From: Candidatus Avipropionibacterium avicola
GTDB taxonomy: Bacteria > Actinomycetota > Actinomycetes > Propionibacteriales > Propionibacteriaceae
NCBI GenBank assembly: GCA_018715445.1
Contig: DVLP01000043.1
Coordinates: forward strand, 1 to 8,907
Direction: 5' to 3'
DNA: 8,907 bases
The translations under genes and the position numbers were made by a program. Each line of letters starts with the position of its first letter. The stretch's first letter is position 1. Below are positions 1 through 6,807 of the stretch, one piece after another. The notes under the pieces are model-generated. The model had not been told where the DNA came from and ran no database searches. It saw only the letters and a program-made list of their open reading frames with translations.

Positions 1-25
1 CCCCGAGCCCGTCGAGGGGCACCGA

Positions 26-925
26 TCACACGATCCAGTCGGCGATCCGGTCGACCACCGCCAGGGAATTCCACAGGGCATGGTGGGCATCGGGGATGGT
101 GTGCTGGTCCACCGGGTGCCCACTGCGACGCAGCCCGATGGCGAGGCGGTCGATCGCTGGTAGCGGGGCCAGGGTGCTGCGCTCTCCCGAGACCAGCGTC
201 ACCGGGATCTTCGCCGGCAGTCCGGCCACGGTCTCGGGGATGTGGCCCCGGCTGATCGCCCAGACCAGCAAGGACAGTTCGATCGCGCGCGGCCACGGGA
301 GGGGAGACCCGCTCGACACGGCCCAGGCGAGGTCCTTGTTCTCGACCGCGTACCGGTGGCTGTGGCGGGCATCGCGCAGGTTGCGCCAGGCCAGCTCGAC
401 CAGGCTCTGCCGACGTACGGCGACCGGCTCGATCAGGGAGAGCCCCCGCAGGTCCGCGCCCCGGGCGGTGAGGTCGGCGGCCAGGGCGCTGCCGGTCGAG
501 GCGCCGAGCGAGTAGCCGACCACGCTGGGGGCCAGGTCGAGCACGCCGGGGTTGGTGCGGAGCACGACATCGCCGAGCAGATGGGCCAACCAGTCGAAGC
601 CACCGCGTCGCAGCCGTCGGCGGACCTGGTGGGGAAGGCCACCGCCGCGTACGGTCCAGCCCGGGGTGTCCAGTGCGATCACCGGGCGTCGCAGGCGGTC
701 GGCGAGCAGCCAGAACCGTTGCTCCTCGAAGGTGTCGAGCTTGGCCAGGATGCCCAGCGTCACGATGATCGGCGACGAGTCGTGCTCGCCGGTCGGTGTG
801 ACGGTGGTGGTGCCGAGGCGCAGTCCGTCGACCCAGACCTCGTCGCGGGCGACCCGGACGCGGCTGCCGGGGCCCGACGGCTCGGAGGTCACGTCGTCGG
901 GCATCGAGACCGGGGGCCCGTTCAT
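26..925 (-). CDS. alpha/beta hydrolase, third gene of the kinase-regulator operon
   Basis: Predicted 299-residue alpha/beta-hydrolase-fold protein. The nucleophile elbow is GYSLG (residues 137-141, Ser139), after a hydrophobic strand (APSVV). The likely catalytic histidine lies in DAHHAL near the C-terminus (His281 or His282), and an acidic residue after the preceding strand (Glu248 in SGERS) is a candidate third triad member. The early strand-turn reads IIVTLGIL instead of the usual HG oxyanion motif. I see no signal peptide, so it is probably cytoplasmic. Substrate is unknown; esterase, lipase or lactonase activity are all possible. I chose the ATG at 925 because it overlaps the stop of the upstream regulator as ATGA, which implies translational coupling; the frame stays open 14 codons further upstream to a GTG at 967, inside the regulator gene. 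The operon context suggests a link to the signal handled by the kinase pair, but that is inference. Confidence 0.8.
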   Translation of the reverse strand: MNGPPVSMPDDVTSEPSGPGSRVRVARDEVWVDGLRLGTTTVTPTGEHDSSPIIVTLGILAKLDTFEEQRFWLLADRLRRPVIALDTPGWTVRGGGLPHQVRRRLRRGGFDWLAHLLGDVVLRTNPGVLDLAPSVVGYSLGASTGSALAADLTARGADLRGLSLIEPVAVRRQSLVELAWRNLRDARHSHRYAVENKDLAWAVSSGSPLPWPRAIELSLLVWAISRGHIPETVAGLPAKIPVTLVSGERSTLAPLPAIDRLAIGLRRSGHPVDQHTIPDAHHALWNSLAVVDRIADWIV

Positions 926-1785
926 GACGGTGTCACCGCCGTGACGCGCTGACGATAGGCCAACCACTGGGCCTCGGCGTCAGGATCGGTGAAGAACCGC
1001 TGTCGGTCCCGGATGAAGGTGACCACCGGCTTGCCGTGGGTGTTGTGCCACATCAACTGGGCGTCCTCGGGGACTGGTTCACGGGTCCGGATGATCCCTC
1101 CGAAGCAGTCCTCGAAGTCGTCGGCCAGGCGCAACACCGAGTTGAGCTGCTCGATCCACTTGCGGTAGGTGTTGCCGTGGAAGGCGAGATATTCCTTTGC
1201 TGCCTTGGGTTCTCCGTGCGACAGCAACACTGCACGGAACCACTCGAAGTCGGTCCAGGCGTCAGTGCGGGCCGTCGGTACGGCGAGCAGGTCCTCCAGG
1301 ATGATGGCCGCTTCGGCGATCGGGGCGGTCCACTCCCGAGGAGCCTCCGCCGTACGGACGAACTGCAGGATCGCCGAGCTCGGGGCCTCGTTGACGTCGA
1401 GGGAGTCCGCGCCGAACCACAGCGAGGCCGCCGCCAGGTAGATCTGGTTCACCGGGTCGGTGAAGGGTGTGGTGATCGCCACGAAGTGGGTGTCGGGATC
1501 CCTGTCGTACAACAATCCCATGACCCCCAGGCCCGAATGGGTGGGGGAGCTGGTGCCGTCCTCGACCAGCCAGCTGCGCCCGAGATCGAAGTCGACCATG
1601 ACGATGTCCCAGGTGGCATCGGCCTCCATGAGTTCGATCAGGTCGGCATGGCGCCACACCCAGTCGAGCTGCAGCTCACCGGACCGGATCAGGTCGGCGC
1701 AGGCCGTGCGCAGGGTGTCGTAACGCAACATCTCGTTGTCGACCAACAGGATCCGTTGCGGTGGGGATGCCGGGGTGGTGGTCAC
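922..1785 (-). CDS. response-regulator-like protein with atypical receiver domain
   Basis: 287-residue protein. Residues 11-135 look like a receiver (REC) domain: RILLVDNE (acidic Asp16 and Glu18) and IVMVDFDLG with the likely phosphoacceptor Asp65. A strand reading FVAITTP carries Thr105/Thr106, where a conserved Thr/Ser is expected. After WFGAD the family's conserved lysine is missing (SLDVNE follows), so phosphorylation chemistry may be altered. The remaining 150 residues match no output domain I can name; GEPKAAKEYLAFHGNTYRKW (191-210) could be a helix-turn-helix, which is inference. The start is the GTG at 1785. It overlaps the kinase stop as GTGA and is preceded by a perfect AGGAGG with a 6-nt spacer. 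An ATG nine codons upstream (1812) lies inside the kinase gene and lacks comparable support. It presumably works with the kinase encoded immediately upstream. Confidence 0.75.
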   Translation of the reverse strand: MTTTPASPPQRILLVDNEMLRYDTLRTACADLIRSGELQLDWVWRHADLIELMEADATWDIVMVDFDLGRSWLVEDGTSSPTHSGLGVMGLLYDRDPDTHFVAITTPFTDPVNQIYLAAASLWFGADSLDVNEAPSSAILQFVRTAEAPREWTAPIAEAAIILEDLLAVPTARTDAWTDFEWFRAVLLSHGEPKAAKEYLAFHGNTYRKWIEQLNSVLRLADDFEDCFGGIIRTREPVPEDAQLMWHNTHGKPVVTFIRDRQRFFTDPDAEAQWLAYRQRVTAVTPS

Positions 1786-3137
1786 GGGTTTCCTCCTGAC
1801 GTGTGGCGCCATCGGGCGATGATCACCTTGTGGTCGTGCTCGGTGGTGTGTTGGACCAGGTCACCGCCGAGGTGGCGCAGGCGGTCGCGCAGCAGTTCGA
1901 GGTTGGTCCCGGGCGCGCACCAGAACTCGTCACCGACCGGTGGGGCGTCGTCACCGACGCTGACCTCGACCATCCCGTCGGAGGTGGTGTGCACCCGCAC
2001 CGAGATCGGGTCCGTCGGTCCCCGGTGGCCCTCGGGCCGGGCCCGGCGTTGGGCCTGTGCCGCGTTGGGCACCAGATTCGCCAACACCAGCAGGGCAAGG
2101 TGCTTGTTGGTGGCATCAAGTGCTTCGGCGTCATCCAGGTAGGTGGTGCGGATCTGGTTGCGGGCGCTGCGCGCCTGGACCGACTCGCGCATCGACGCAC
2201 GCCCGCTGCGGGCGATCCACTCCTGCTCGTCGATCATCTCGCTGGTGCCGCTCACCATCAGGGGCACCACGAGTCCGAGCTCACGCAGGGCGGGGGACAC
2301 CGGCGGGTCGTGGTCCTGGATCAGGCGACTGATGCTCTTCACCGGGCCGGTGAGTTGCCCGTGCAGTCCGTCGTGGAAGCGTTGCCGGGCGGCGGTGCAC
2401 TCCTCGGCGACCGTGTCGGCCGAGGCACGGATCACGGTGTCGCTGTGGCGGGTGCGCAGGGTGATCGCGACCGGCAGGGCCATGAGGAGGGCCATCACCT
2501 GCCACGGCACTCCCGGCCACGGCGCCGGCAGGCAGACCGCCAGCACGACGATGCTGAGGCCGACCCCGGCGTACCGACGGGCGAAGCGGCCCAACCGCCA
2601 CAGCCCCTTGGTGTTGCGGGGGTTGTAGTACGGGGTGTCGTTCATCGGCCCCGAGATCGCCGAGTTGAGATACATCAGGGCCAACGCCAGGCCCACGGGG
2701 CGGGCCCAGGTCGGCTCGCCGGCCGGGACCAGCCAGGCGGTCGCGAAGACCTGCAACGGGACCGCAGCCAGCCCGACGGCGCCGGTGCCGTTCATCAGGA
2801 ACCGTCCCGAGGAGGTGTCGACCGTCTGGGAGGCCCACCGCAGCACCGGGTTGCGGATCGGTCGGCCGCTGTCCCGGGCGAGCTTGGTGGCGATCTCGAA
2901 CGGACCCTGGATTGCGCCGGGGATCAGGCAGAGCCAGGCCCACCACGGGGCGTGGGCGAAGCCGTACATGACGACCAGGCCCGCCCACAGCAGCCAGCGC
3001 ACCAGGAAGGACCCGTGACCGTCGTGGTCGGCGATCCGTGCGATCGTCAGGCGTAGCGCCCAGTCCGATGCCGGGGCATCGGGGAACCATCGCTCGACCG
3101 GTCGAGGTCGGCTCCGCGCGGTGGGTCTGTCAGCCAT
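1782..3137 (-). CDS. divergent membrane sensor histidine kinase
   Basis: 451-residue protein. The N-terminal half is hydrophobic with about five or six probable membrane segments (roughly residues 46-62, 64-76, 119-138, 146-162, 190-206 and 211-227). A cytoplasmic part follows with RQRFHDGLHGQL (251-262), which resembles the HisKA_3/NarX-DesK dimerisation motif and makes His255 the likely phosphorylation site. A GHKL-type ATP-binding region follows: ANLVPNAAQA (353-362, N-box Asn358), SVGDDAPP (394-401, D-box), and GTNLELLRDRLRHLGGDL near 410-427 (lid/G2 region). The N-box glutamate is replaced by alanine and the first glycine loop reads DDAPP rather than DxGxG, so ATP use may be weakened. 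I chose the ATG at 3137 over the GTG at 3164 because a TAGTCT hexamer ends 10 nt before it, consistent with a very short leader. The signal sensed is unknown. Confidence 0.75.
   Translation of the reverse strand: MADRPTARSRPRPVERWFPDAPASDWALRLTIARIADHDGHGSFLVRWLLWAGLVVMYGFAHAPWWAWLCLIPGAIQGPFEIATKLARDSGRPIRNPVLRWASQTVDTSSGRFLMNGTGAVGLAAVPLQVFATAWLVPAGEPTWARPVGLALALMYLNSAISGPMNDTPYYNPRNTKGLWRLGRFARRYAGVGLSIVVLAVCLPAPWPGVPWQVMALLMALPVAITLRTRHSDTVIRASADTVAEECTAARQRFHDGLHGQLTGPVKSISRLIQDHDPPVSPALRELGLVVPLMVSGTSEMIDEQEWIARSGRASMRESVQARSARNQIRTTYLDDAEALDATNKHLALLVLANLVPNAAQAQRRARPEGHRGPTDPISVRVHTTSDGMVEVSVGDDAPPVGDEFWCAPGTNLELLRDRLRHLGGDLVQHTTEHDHKVIIARWRHTSGGNP
1792..1797 (-). promoter_or_regulatory. 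Shine-Dalgarno AGGAGG deciding the regulator start
   Basis: On the minus strand AGGAGG is followed by AAACCC and then GTG (1785-1783). It lies inside the last codons of the kinase gene. This ideal match is the main reason for preferring the GTG over the ATG at 1812. Confidence 0.8.
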
Positions 3138-3147
3138 GATGACCGAA

Positions 3148-3153
3148 AGACTA
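3148..3153 (-). promoter_or_regulatory. -10 hexamer of the kinase operon promoter
   Basis: TAGTCT on the minus strand, 10 nt before the kinase ATG at 3137. This fits the TANNNT -10 pattern of actinobacteria. No convincing -35 is visible at the expected distance. Transcription would begin at or just before the start codon. Confidence 0.45.
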
Positions 3154-3200
3154 GGCGGCCCCACCGTACGGACGCAGAAAATCTGGCTGCCCGGTCTCGG

Positions 3201-3206
3201 TAGGCT
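3201..3206 (+). promoter_or_regulatory. -10 hexamer of proA, leaderless arrangement
   Basis: TAGGCT followed by 8 nt and the proA ATG at 3215. With a start site 7-8 nt downstream of the hexamer the mRNA would begin at or next to the ATG. No Shine-Dalgarno sequence precedes the gene, which agrees with a leaderless mRNA. The -35 region is weak. Confidence 0.55.
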
Positions 3207-3214
3207 CTGTTGTC

Positions 3215-4477
3215 ATGCAGATCTCGGATTCGGTACGGGCCCAGGCCCTGGCGGCACGGGCCGGCGCCGTCGCGCTGTCGACCGCCAGTCGCGGGGCCAA
3301 GGACGCTGCGCTGCACGCGATGGCCGACGCCCTGGCCGGGGCCGCAGCCGCGGTGCTGGCGGCCAATGCCGAGGACGTCGCTGCGGCCGAGTCGGCAGGC
3401 ACGAGTGCAGCGATCATCGACCGGCTGCGGCTGAGCGAGGACCGGATCGCCGGCATGGTCCAAGGGCTGCGCGACCTGGCCGGCCTGCCCGATCCGGTCG
3501 GGGATGTCGTCCGTGGCTGGACCAACCCCAACGGGGTGCGGGTCCGGCAGGTGCGGGTCCCGTTCGGCGTGGTCGGCATCATCTACGAGGCCCGTCCCAA
3601 TGTGACCGCCGATGCGGCCGGGATCGCGGTGAAGTCGGGCAACGCGGTGCTGCTGCGTGGGTCGTCGTCGGCGGCGAACTCGAATGCCGCGGTGGTCGCC
3701 GCCCTGCGCGAAGGACTGTCGGGCAGTGCGCTGCCGACCGATGCGGTGCAGCTGGTCCCCGGTCCCCGGGAGGTCACCGGTGAGCTGATGCAGGCCCGTG
3801 GCCTGGTCGATGTGTTGATCCCTCGCGGCGGTGCCGGGCTGATCGAGTACGTGGTGACCGGCTCGCAGGTGCCCGTGATCGAGACCGGGACCGGAAACTG
3901 CCACCTCTACGTCGATGCGACCGCCGATGCCGACATGGCCCGGGAACTGCTCGTGAACGCGAAGGTGCAGCGGCCCTCGGTCTGCAATGCGGTGGAGACC
4001 GTGCTGGTCCACCGGGACCGGGTCGATGACCTGCTGGCGAGCCTGGCCGAGGCGATGGGTGAGCACGGGGTCCGGCTGCACGCCGACGAGCGTGCCCGCG
4101 CCGCCCTGGCCGACAGTCGGGCCGCGGTGGTCGATGCGGTCGCCGAGGACTGGGACACCGAGTACCTTTCGCTGGACCTGGCCGTCGCCGTGGTGGATGA
4201 CCTCGACGCGGCACTGGCCCACATCCGCCGCCACAGCAGCGGGCACAGCGAGACCATCGTGACCAGCTCCCTGGCCAGCGCCGAACGCTTCACCGCCGAG
4301 GTGGACGCGGCCGCAGTCCTGGTCAACGCCTCCAGCCGCTTCGTCGACGGTGGCGAGTTCGGCTTCGGCGCCGAGATCGGCATCTCCACCCAGAAGCTCC
4401 ACGCCCGCGGCCCGATGGGCCTGCAGGAGATGACCACCACGAAGTACGTCGTCACCGGCGAGGGCCAGGTGCGCTGA
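3215..4477 (+). CDS. proA: gamma-glutamyl phosphate reductase
   Basis: 420 residues, the usual length for ProA, an aldehyde-dehydrogenase-superfamily enzyme. It reduces L-glutamyl-5-phosphate to glutamate-5-semialdehyde with NADPH, the second step of proline synthesis, in the cytoplasm. The catalytic cysteine is Cys257 in [12 protein letters not shown]. The family signature V-x5-A-[LIV]-x-H-I followed by HSSGHSETI spans residues 327-348. [16 protein letters not shown] (116-131) and the C-terminal [22 protein letters not shown] are also typical. The start at 3215 follows a TAGGCT hexamer by 8 nt. The partner kinase gene proB is not in the window. The divergent signalling operon upstream shares the intergenic region. 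Identification is very secure. Confidence 0.97.
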   Translation: MQISDSVRAQALAARAGAVALSTASRGAKDAALHAMADALAGAAAAVLAANAEDVAAAESAGTSAAIIDRLRLSEDRIAGMVQGLRDLAGLPDPVGDVVRGWTNPNGVRVRQVRVPFGVVGIIYEARPNVTADAAGIAVKSGNAVLLRGSSSAANSNAAVVAALREGLSGSALPTDAVQLVPGPREVTGELMQARGLVDVLIPRGGAGLIEYVVTGSQVPVIETGTGNCHLYVDATADADMARELLVNAKVQRPSVCNAVETVLVHRDRVDDLLASLAEAMGEHGVRLHADERARAALADSRAAVVDAVAEDWDTEYLSLDLAVAVVDDLDAALAHIRRHSSGHSETIVTSSLASAERFTAEVDAAAVLVNASSRFVDGGEFGFGAEIGISTQKLHARGPMGLQEMTTTKYVVTGEGQVR

Positions 4478-4498
4478 CTGATCCCCACGGACCGCGTC

Positions 4499-4535
4499 CC
4501 GGATGACCCGGAGTGATCCCTGAGCCGGGGTCCGG
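4499..4535 (+). terminator. possible hairpin downstream of proA
   Basis: GACCCGG (4505-4511) can pair with CCGGGGTC (4525-4532, one bulged G), with CCGG on each side giving alternative pairing. It lies 20-60 nt after the proA stop. No U-tract follows, so it would be an atypical terminator or an mRNA-end structure. Confidence 0.3.
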
Positions 4536-4611
4536 CACGGCGTGACGAGCAGACATCGGCGGCCGGGCAAGGCACACTGTACGGACCCGTCGTCAACGCA
4601 GGAATGGTGAG

Positions 4612-5532
4612 ATGCAGCCCCTGGTGTCGATCATCGTGCCGGTCTACAAGGTCGCCGCCTACCTGCCACGTTGCCTGGACTCGCTGCTGGCCCAGGACCA
4701 CCGGCCCCTCGAGCTGATCGTGGTCGACGACGGCTCACCCGATGAGTGCCCCGACATCATCGACGCCTACGCACGGCGCCACGACATCATCCGGCCGGTG
4801 CACCAGGCCAATGCCGGGGTCGGGGCCGCTCGCAATGCCGGGATCGCGCTGGCGCGTGGGGACTACATCGGTTTCGTCGACTCCGACGACTTCGTCGAGC
4901 CCGAGTACGTGAGCCGACTGGTCCACAAGCTGCGCAAGCACGACGCCGACATCGCGATCTGCAACTTCAGCTTCGACTTCCCCAACGGGGCACGGGTGCC
5001 GTTCCCGTTGCTCACCCCGCGCCGCCGGCTCACCGGTGAACGGGCCGCGCAGTACTCGATGGACCTGCTGACCGTGCCGACCTTCGCGTGGAACAAGCTG
5101 TACCGCCGCGAGTTGTGGGACGGCATTGAGTTCCCGTCGATGTACTACGAGGACGTCGCGACCGCCGCCCGGGTCCTGGAACGTGCTGATGCGGTCACCG
5201 TCACGCACCGGGCGCTCTACCACTACTGCCTGCGCGGCACCGGCATCACCGGCAACTTCAACGACAAGAACGTGCAGGACTACCTGCGGGCCGCCCGGTT
5301 GATCCGCGACTTCCTGTGGAGCGGAGGACTGTGGCAGACCTGGGAGGGTCCGTACCGACGGTTCCTGCGCCATGTCTGGACCCAGCTGAACATCTCGGTG
5401 ATCATGACGACCTCGTTGCCGCTGTCGCAGCGTCGGGCCGCGCTGCGCCGGATCCGCGAGGGCATCAACGAGCTGCGGCAACCTCCGACCCATCTGGAGC
5501 TCGAGGCCGTGCACAAGGGCGCGGTGACCTGA
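4612..5532 (+). CDS. glycosyltransferase family 2 protein
   Basis: 306 residues with a GT-A fold glycosyltransferase domain at the N-terminus: VSIIVPVYKVAAYLPRCLDS (5-24), the nucleotide-sugar-binding VVDDGS (37-42), NAGVGAARNAGIALARGDYI (67-86), and the metal-binding DSDD (90-93). WNKLYRRE (160-167) and YYEDV (178-182) are typical of the EpsJ/CpsJ-like branch that adds sugars to cell-surface polysaccharides or teichoic-type polymers. It would use an NDP-sugar at the cytoplasmic membrane face. I see no membrane helix. The start follows an AGGAA Shine-Dalgarno (4600-4604) by 7 nt. It sits alone between proA and the nadD block, with no export or polymerase genes nearby, so donor and acceptor cannot be assigned. 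Confidence 0.88.
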   Translation: MQPLVSIIVPVYKVAAYLPRCLDSLLAQDHRPLELIVVDDGSPDECPDIIDAYARRHDIIRPVHQANAGVGAARNAGIALARGDYIGFVDSDDFVEPEYVSRLVHKLRKHDADIAICNFSFDFPNGARVPFPLLTPRRRLTGERAAQYSMDLLTVPTFAWNKLYRRELWDGIEFPSMYYEDVATAARVLERADAVTVTHRALYHYCLRGTGITGNFNDKNVQDYLRAARLIRDFLWSGGLWQTWEGPYRRFLRHVWTQLNISVIMTTSLPLSQRRAALRRIREGINELRQPPTHLELEAVHKGAVT

Positions 5533-5553
5533 GCCGTACGGATCGGATAAGGT
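5524..5553 (+). promoter_or_regulatory. promoter for the small membrane ORF and the nadD block
   Basis: GTGACC (5524-5529, four of six matches to TTGACA), an 18-bp spacer, and TAAGGT (5548-5553), which ends 7 nt before the ATG at 5561. The -35 lies in the last codons of the glycosyltransferase gene. The geometry predicts a leaderless start. It may drive nadD, rsfS and the phosphatase as one transcript. Confidence 0.5.
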
Positions 5554-5560
5554 GTGGCCC

Positions 5561-5689
5561 ATGTTGCCGATCCTGATGGAGACCGAGTTGCCGATCCCGG
5601 TGATCGGGTTCTTCGCGATCACCTGGGTGATCTTCCTGGCCGCCTTGACCGCTCTGCTGCTCTTCGGTCAGGGCAGGCCCCACAGCTGA
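5561..5689 (+). CDS. small single-pass membrane protein, 42 residues
   Basis: An ATG-TGA reading frame of 42 codons fills the space between the glycosyltransferase and nadD. The peptide opens with MLPILMETELPIP, continues with a hydrophobic stretch of about 21 residues (VIGFFAITWVIFL onward to LLLF, residues 14-35), and ends with the short polar tail GQGRPHS. This predicts one membrane helix. A TAAGGT hexamer ends 7 nt before the ATG, and nadD starts 30 nt after the stop, so it heads the nadD transcription unit. From memory, other actinobacteria carry small membrane ORFs with an ELPxP-helix pattern near nadD, but I cannot confirm that here. Function is unknown. An in-frame GTG three codons upstream is a possible alternative start. 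Confidence 0.65.
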   Translation: MLPILMETELPIPVIGFFAITWVIFLAALTALLLFGQGRPHS

Positions 5690-5719
5690 TCGGCTGATCG
5701 GCGCCCCCGACTGACTTCG

Positions 5720-6367
5720 ATGAGTGCTCCGACCACGGGTCTGGCCCGTCGTGAGAACGGTGAGCCACCGCGGCGCTACCGCCTCGGTGTGATGGGTGGC
5801 ACCTTCGACCCGATCCACCATGGTCACCTGGTGGCCGCCAGCGAGGTGCGGTCGGCCTTCGACCTCGACGAGGTCGTCTTCGTCCCCACCGGACAGCCCT
5901 GGCAGAAGGCCGACAAGGTGGTGAGTGCCGCCGAGGACCGTTACCTGATGACGGTCATCGCGACCGCGTCCAACCCCCAGTTCAGCGTCAGCCGGGTCGA
6001 CATCGACCGTGAGGGCCCGACCTACACCGTCGACACCCTGAAGGACCTGCGGGCCGAGTGGGGCGAGGACGTCGACCTGTTCTTCATCACCGGTGCCGAT
6101 GCGCTGGCGCAGATCCTCACCTGGCGTGGGGTGACCGACCTCTTCGACCTGGCCCACTTCGTCGGGGTGACCAGGCCCGGCAGTGATCTGAACTCCACCG
6201 CCGTCGACCACCTGCCGAAGGACCGCATCACCTTGATGGAGGTCCCGGCGCTGGCGATCTCGTCGACCGACTGCCGCGAGCGCAGCCGGGCCGGCGACCC
6301 GATCTGGTACCTGGTGCCGGACGGGATCGTGCAGTACATCCACAAACGGGGTCTGTACGATCAGTGA
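5720..6367 (+). CDS. nadD: nicotinate-nucleotide adenylyltransferase
   Basis: 215 residues. It transfers AMP from ATP to nicotinate mononucleotide to give deamido-NAD, the penultimate step of NAD synthesis, in the cytoplasm. The nucleotidyltransferase motif [11 protein letters not shown] spans residues 26-36 and the second signature ISSTDCR residues 180-186. FFITGADAL (121-129) and [10 protein letters not shown] (54-63) are typical substrate-loop segments. The N-terminus is about 20 residues longer than the minimal fold. The ATG at 5720 has no clear Shine-Dalgarno sequence; the next in-frame ATG (5792) would cut the first strand (RYRLGV) and is rejected. It lies 30 nt after the small membrane ORF and 39 nt before rsfS, in an order shared with mycobacteria. 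Confidence 0.95.
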   Translation: MSAPTTGLARRENGEPPRRYRLGVMGGTFDPIHHGHLVAASEVRSAFDLDEVVFVPTGQPWQKADKVVSAAEDRYLMTVIATASNPQFSVSRVDIDREGPTYTVDTLKDLRAEWGEDVDLFFITGADALAQILTWRGVTDLFDLAHFVGVTRPGSDLNSTAVDHLPKDRITLMEVPALAISSTDCRERSRAGDPIWYLVPDGIVQYIHKRGLYDQ

Positions 6368-6406
6368 CACCCTCCCCGTCACGGGAGCCGAACGCCTGAG
6401 GAGACC

Positions 6407-6775
6407 ATGGCAGCCACCGAACGTGCCCTCGAACTGACCCAGGCAGCCGCCGAGGCTGCCGTCGCCAAGCTGGCGAGCGACCCGGTGGCCTTCGACGTCT
6501 CCGACCAGTTGGCCATCACCGACGTCTTCCTGGTGCTCACCGCCCAGAACGAGCGCCAGGTCGAGACCGTGGTCGACGCGATCGAGGAACGCCTGCGGGA
6601 GCTCGGCGAGCGACCCACCCGCCGTGAGGGCCAACGGGAGAACCGGTGGGTGCTGCTGGACTACCTCGACATCGTCGTCCACGTGCAACACGTCGAGGAG
6701 CGAGTGCTGTACTCCCTCGAGCGGATCTGGGGCGACTGCCCTCAGCTCCCGCTCGCCCTCGATGAACGCCGCTGA
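6407..6775 (+). CDS. rsfS: ribosomal silencing factor RsfS
   Basis: 122 residues, the normal size of the RsfS/Iojap (DUF143) family. The protein binds ribosomal protein uL14 on the large subunit and blocks subunit joining during nutrient limitation. Family hallmarks are visible: FDVSDQLAITDVFLVLTA (29-46), a helix with ERQVETVVDAIEERL, and the C-terminal WVLLDYLDIVVHVQ (81-94) and LYSLERIWGD (101-110). The ATG follows AGGAG (6399-6403) by 3 nt, a close but usable spacing. It lies between nadD and the phosphatase gene with short gaps (39 and 32 nt), consistent with co-transcription. Confidence 0.95.
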   Translation: MAATERALELTQAAAEAAVAKLASDPVAFDVSDQLAITDVFLVLTAQNERQVETVVDAIEERLRELGERPTRREGQRENRWVLLDYLDIVVHVQHVEERVLYSLERIWGDCPQLPLALDERR

Positions 6776-6796
6776 TCCCATCCCTGCCGATCGACG

Positions 6797-6801
6797 AGGA
6801 G
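6797..6801 (+). promoter_or_regulatory. Shine-Dalgarno AGGAG of the histidine phosphatase gene
   Basis: AGGAG 6 nt before the ATG at 6808. It supports this start over later ones and shows that this gene, unlike the leaderless genes here, is translated from an internal position in the transcript. Confidence 0.7.
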
Positions 6802-6807
6802 TCGACC

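Noticed and set aside
1..25. Possible terminator after the hydrolase gene (CCCC at 1-4 pairing with GGGG at 16-19)
   Set aside because: The stem is only four pairs with mismatches inside, no U-tract is visible, and the window edge cuts the context.
928..938. Small inverted repeat CGGTG-T-CACCG at the regulator-hydrolase junction
   Set aside because: It is short, lies within coding sequence, and such 5-bp repeats are expected by chance at this GC content.
1036..3056. Long plus-strand frames opposite the regulator and kinase genes
   Set aside because: The minus-strand genes have receiver and GHKL motifs, coupled starts and a perfect Shine-Dalgarno site. The plus-strand products are compositionally biased shadows.
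3047..4570. A 507-codon open frame on the minus strand opposite proA
   Set aside because: It is the antisense shadow of a securely identified proA, a common result of high-GC codon bias. Its product is a Gly/Arg/His/Asp-rich low-complexity sequence with no domain.
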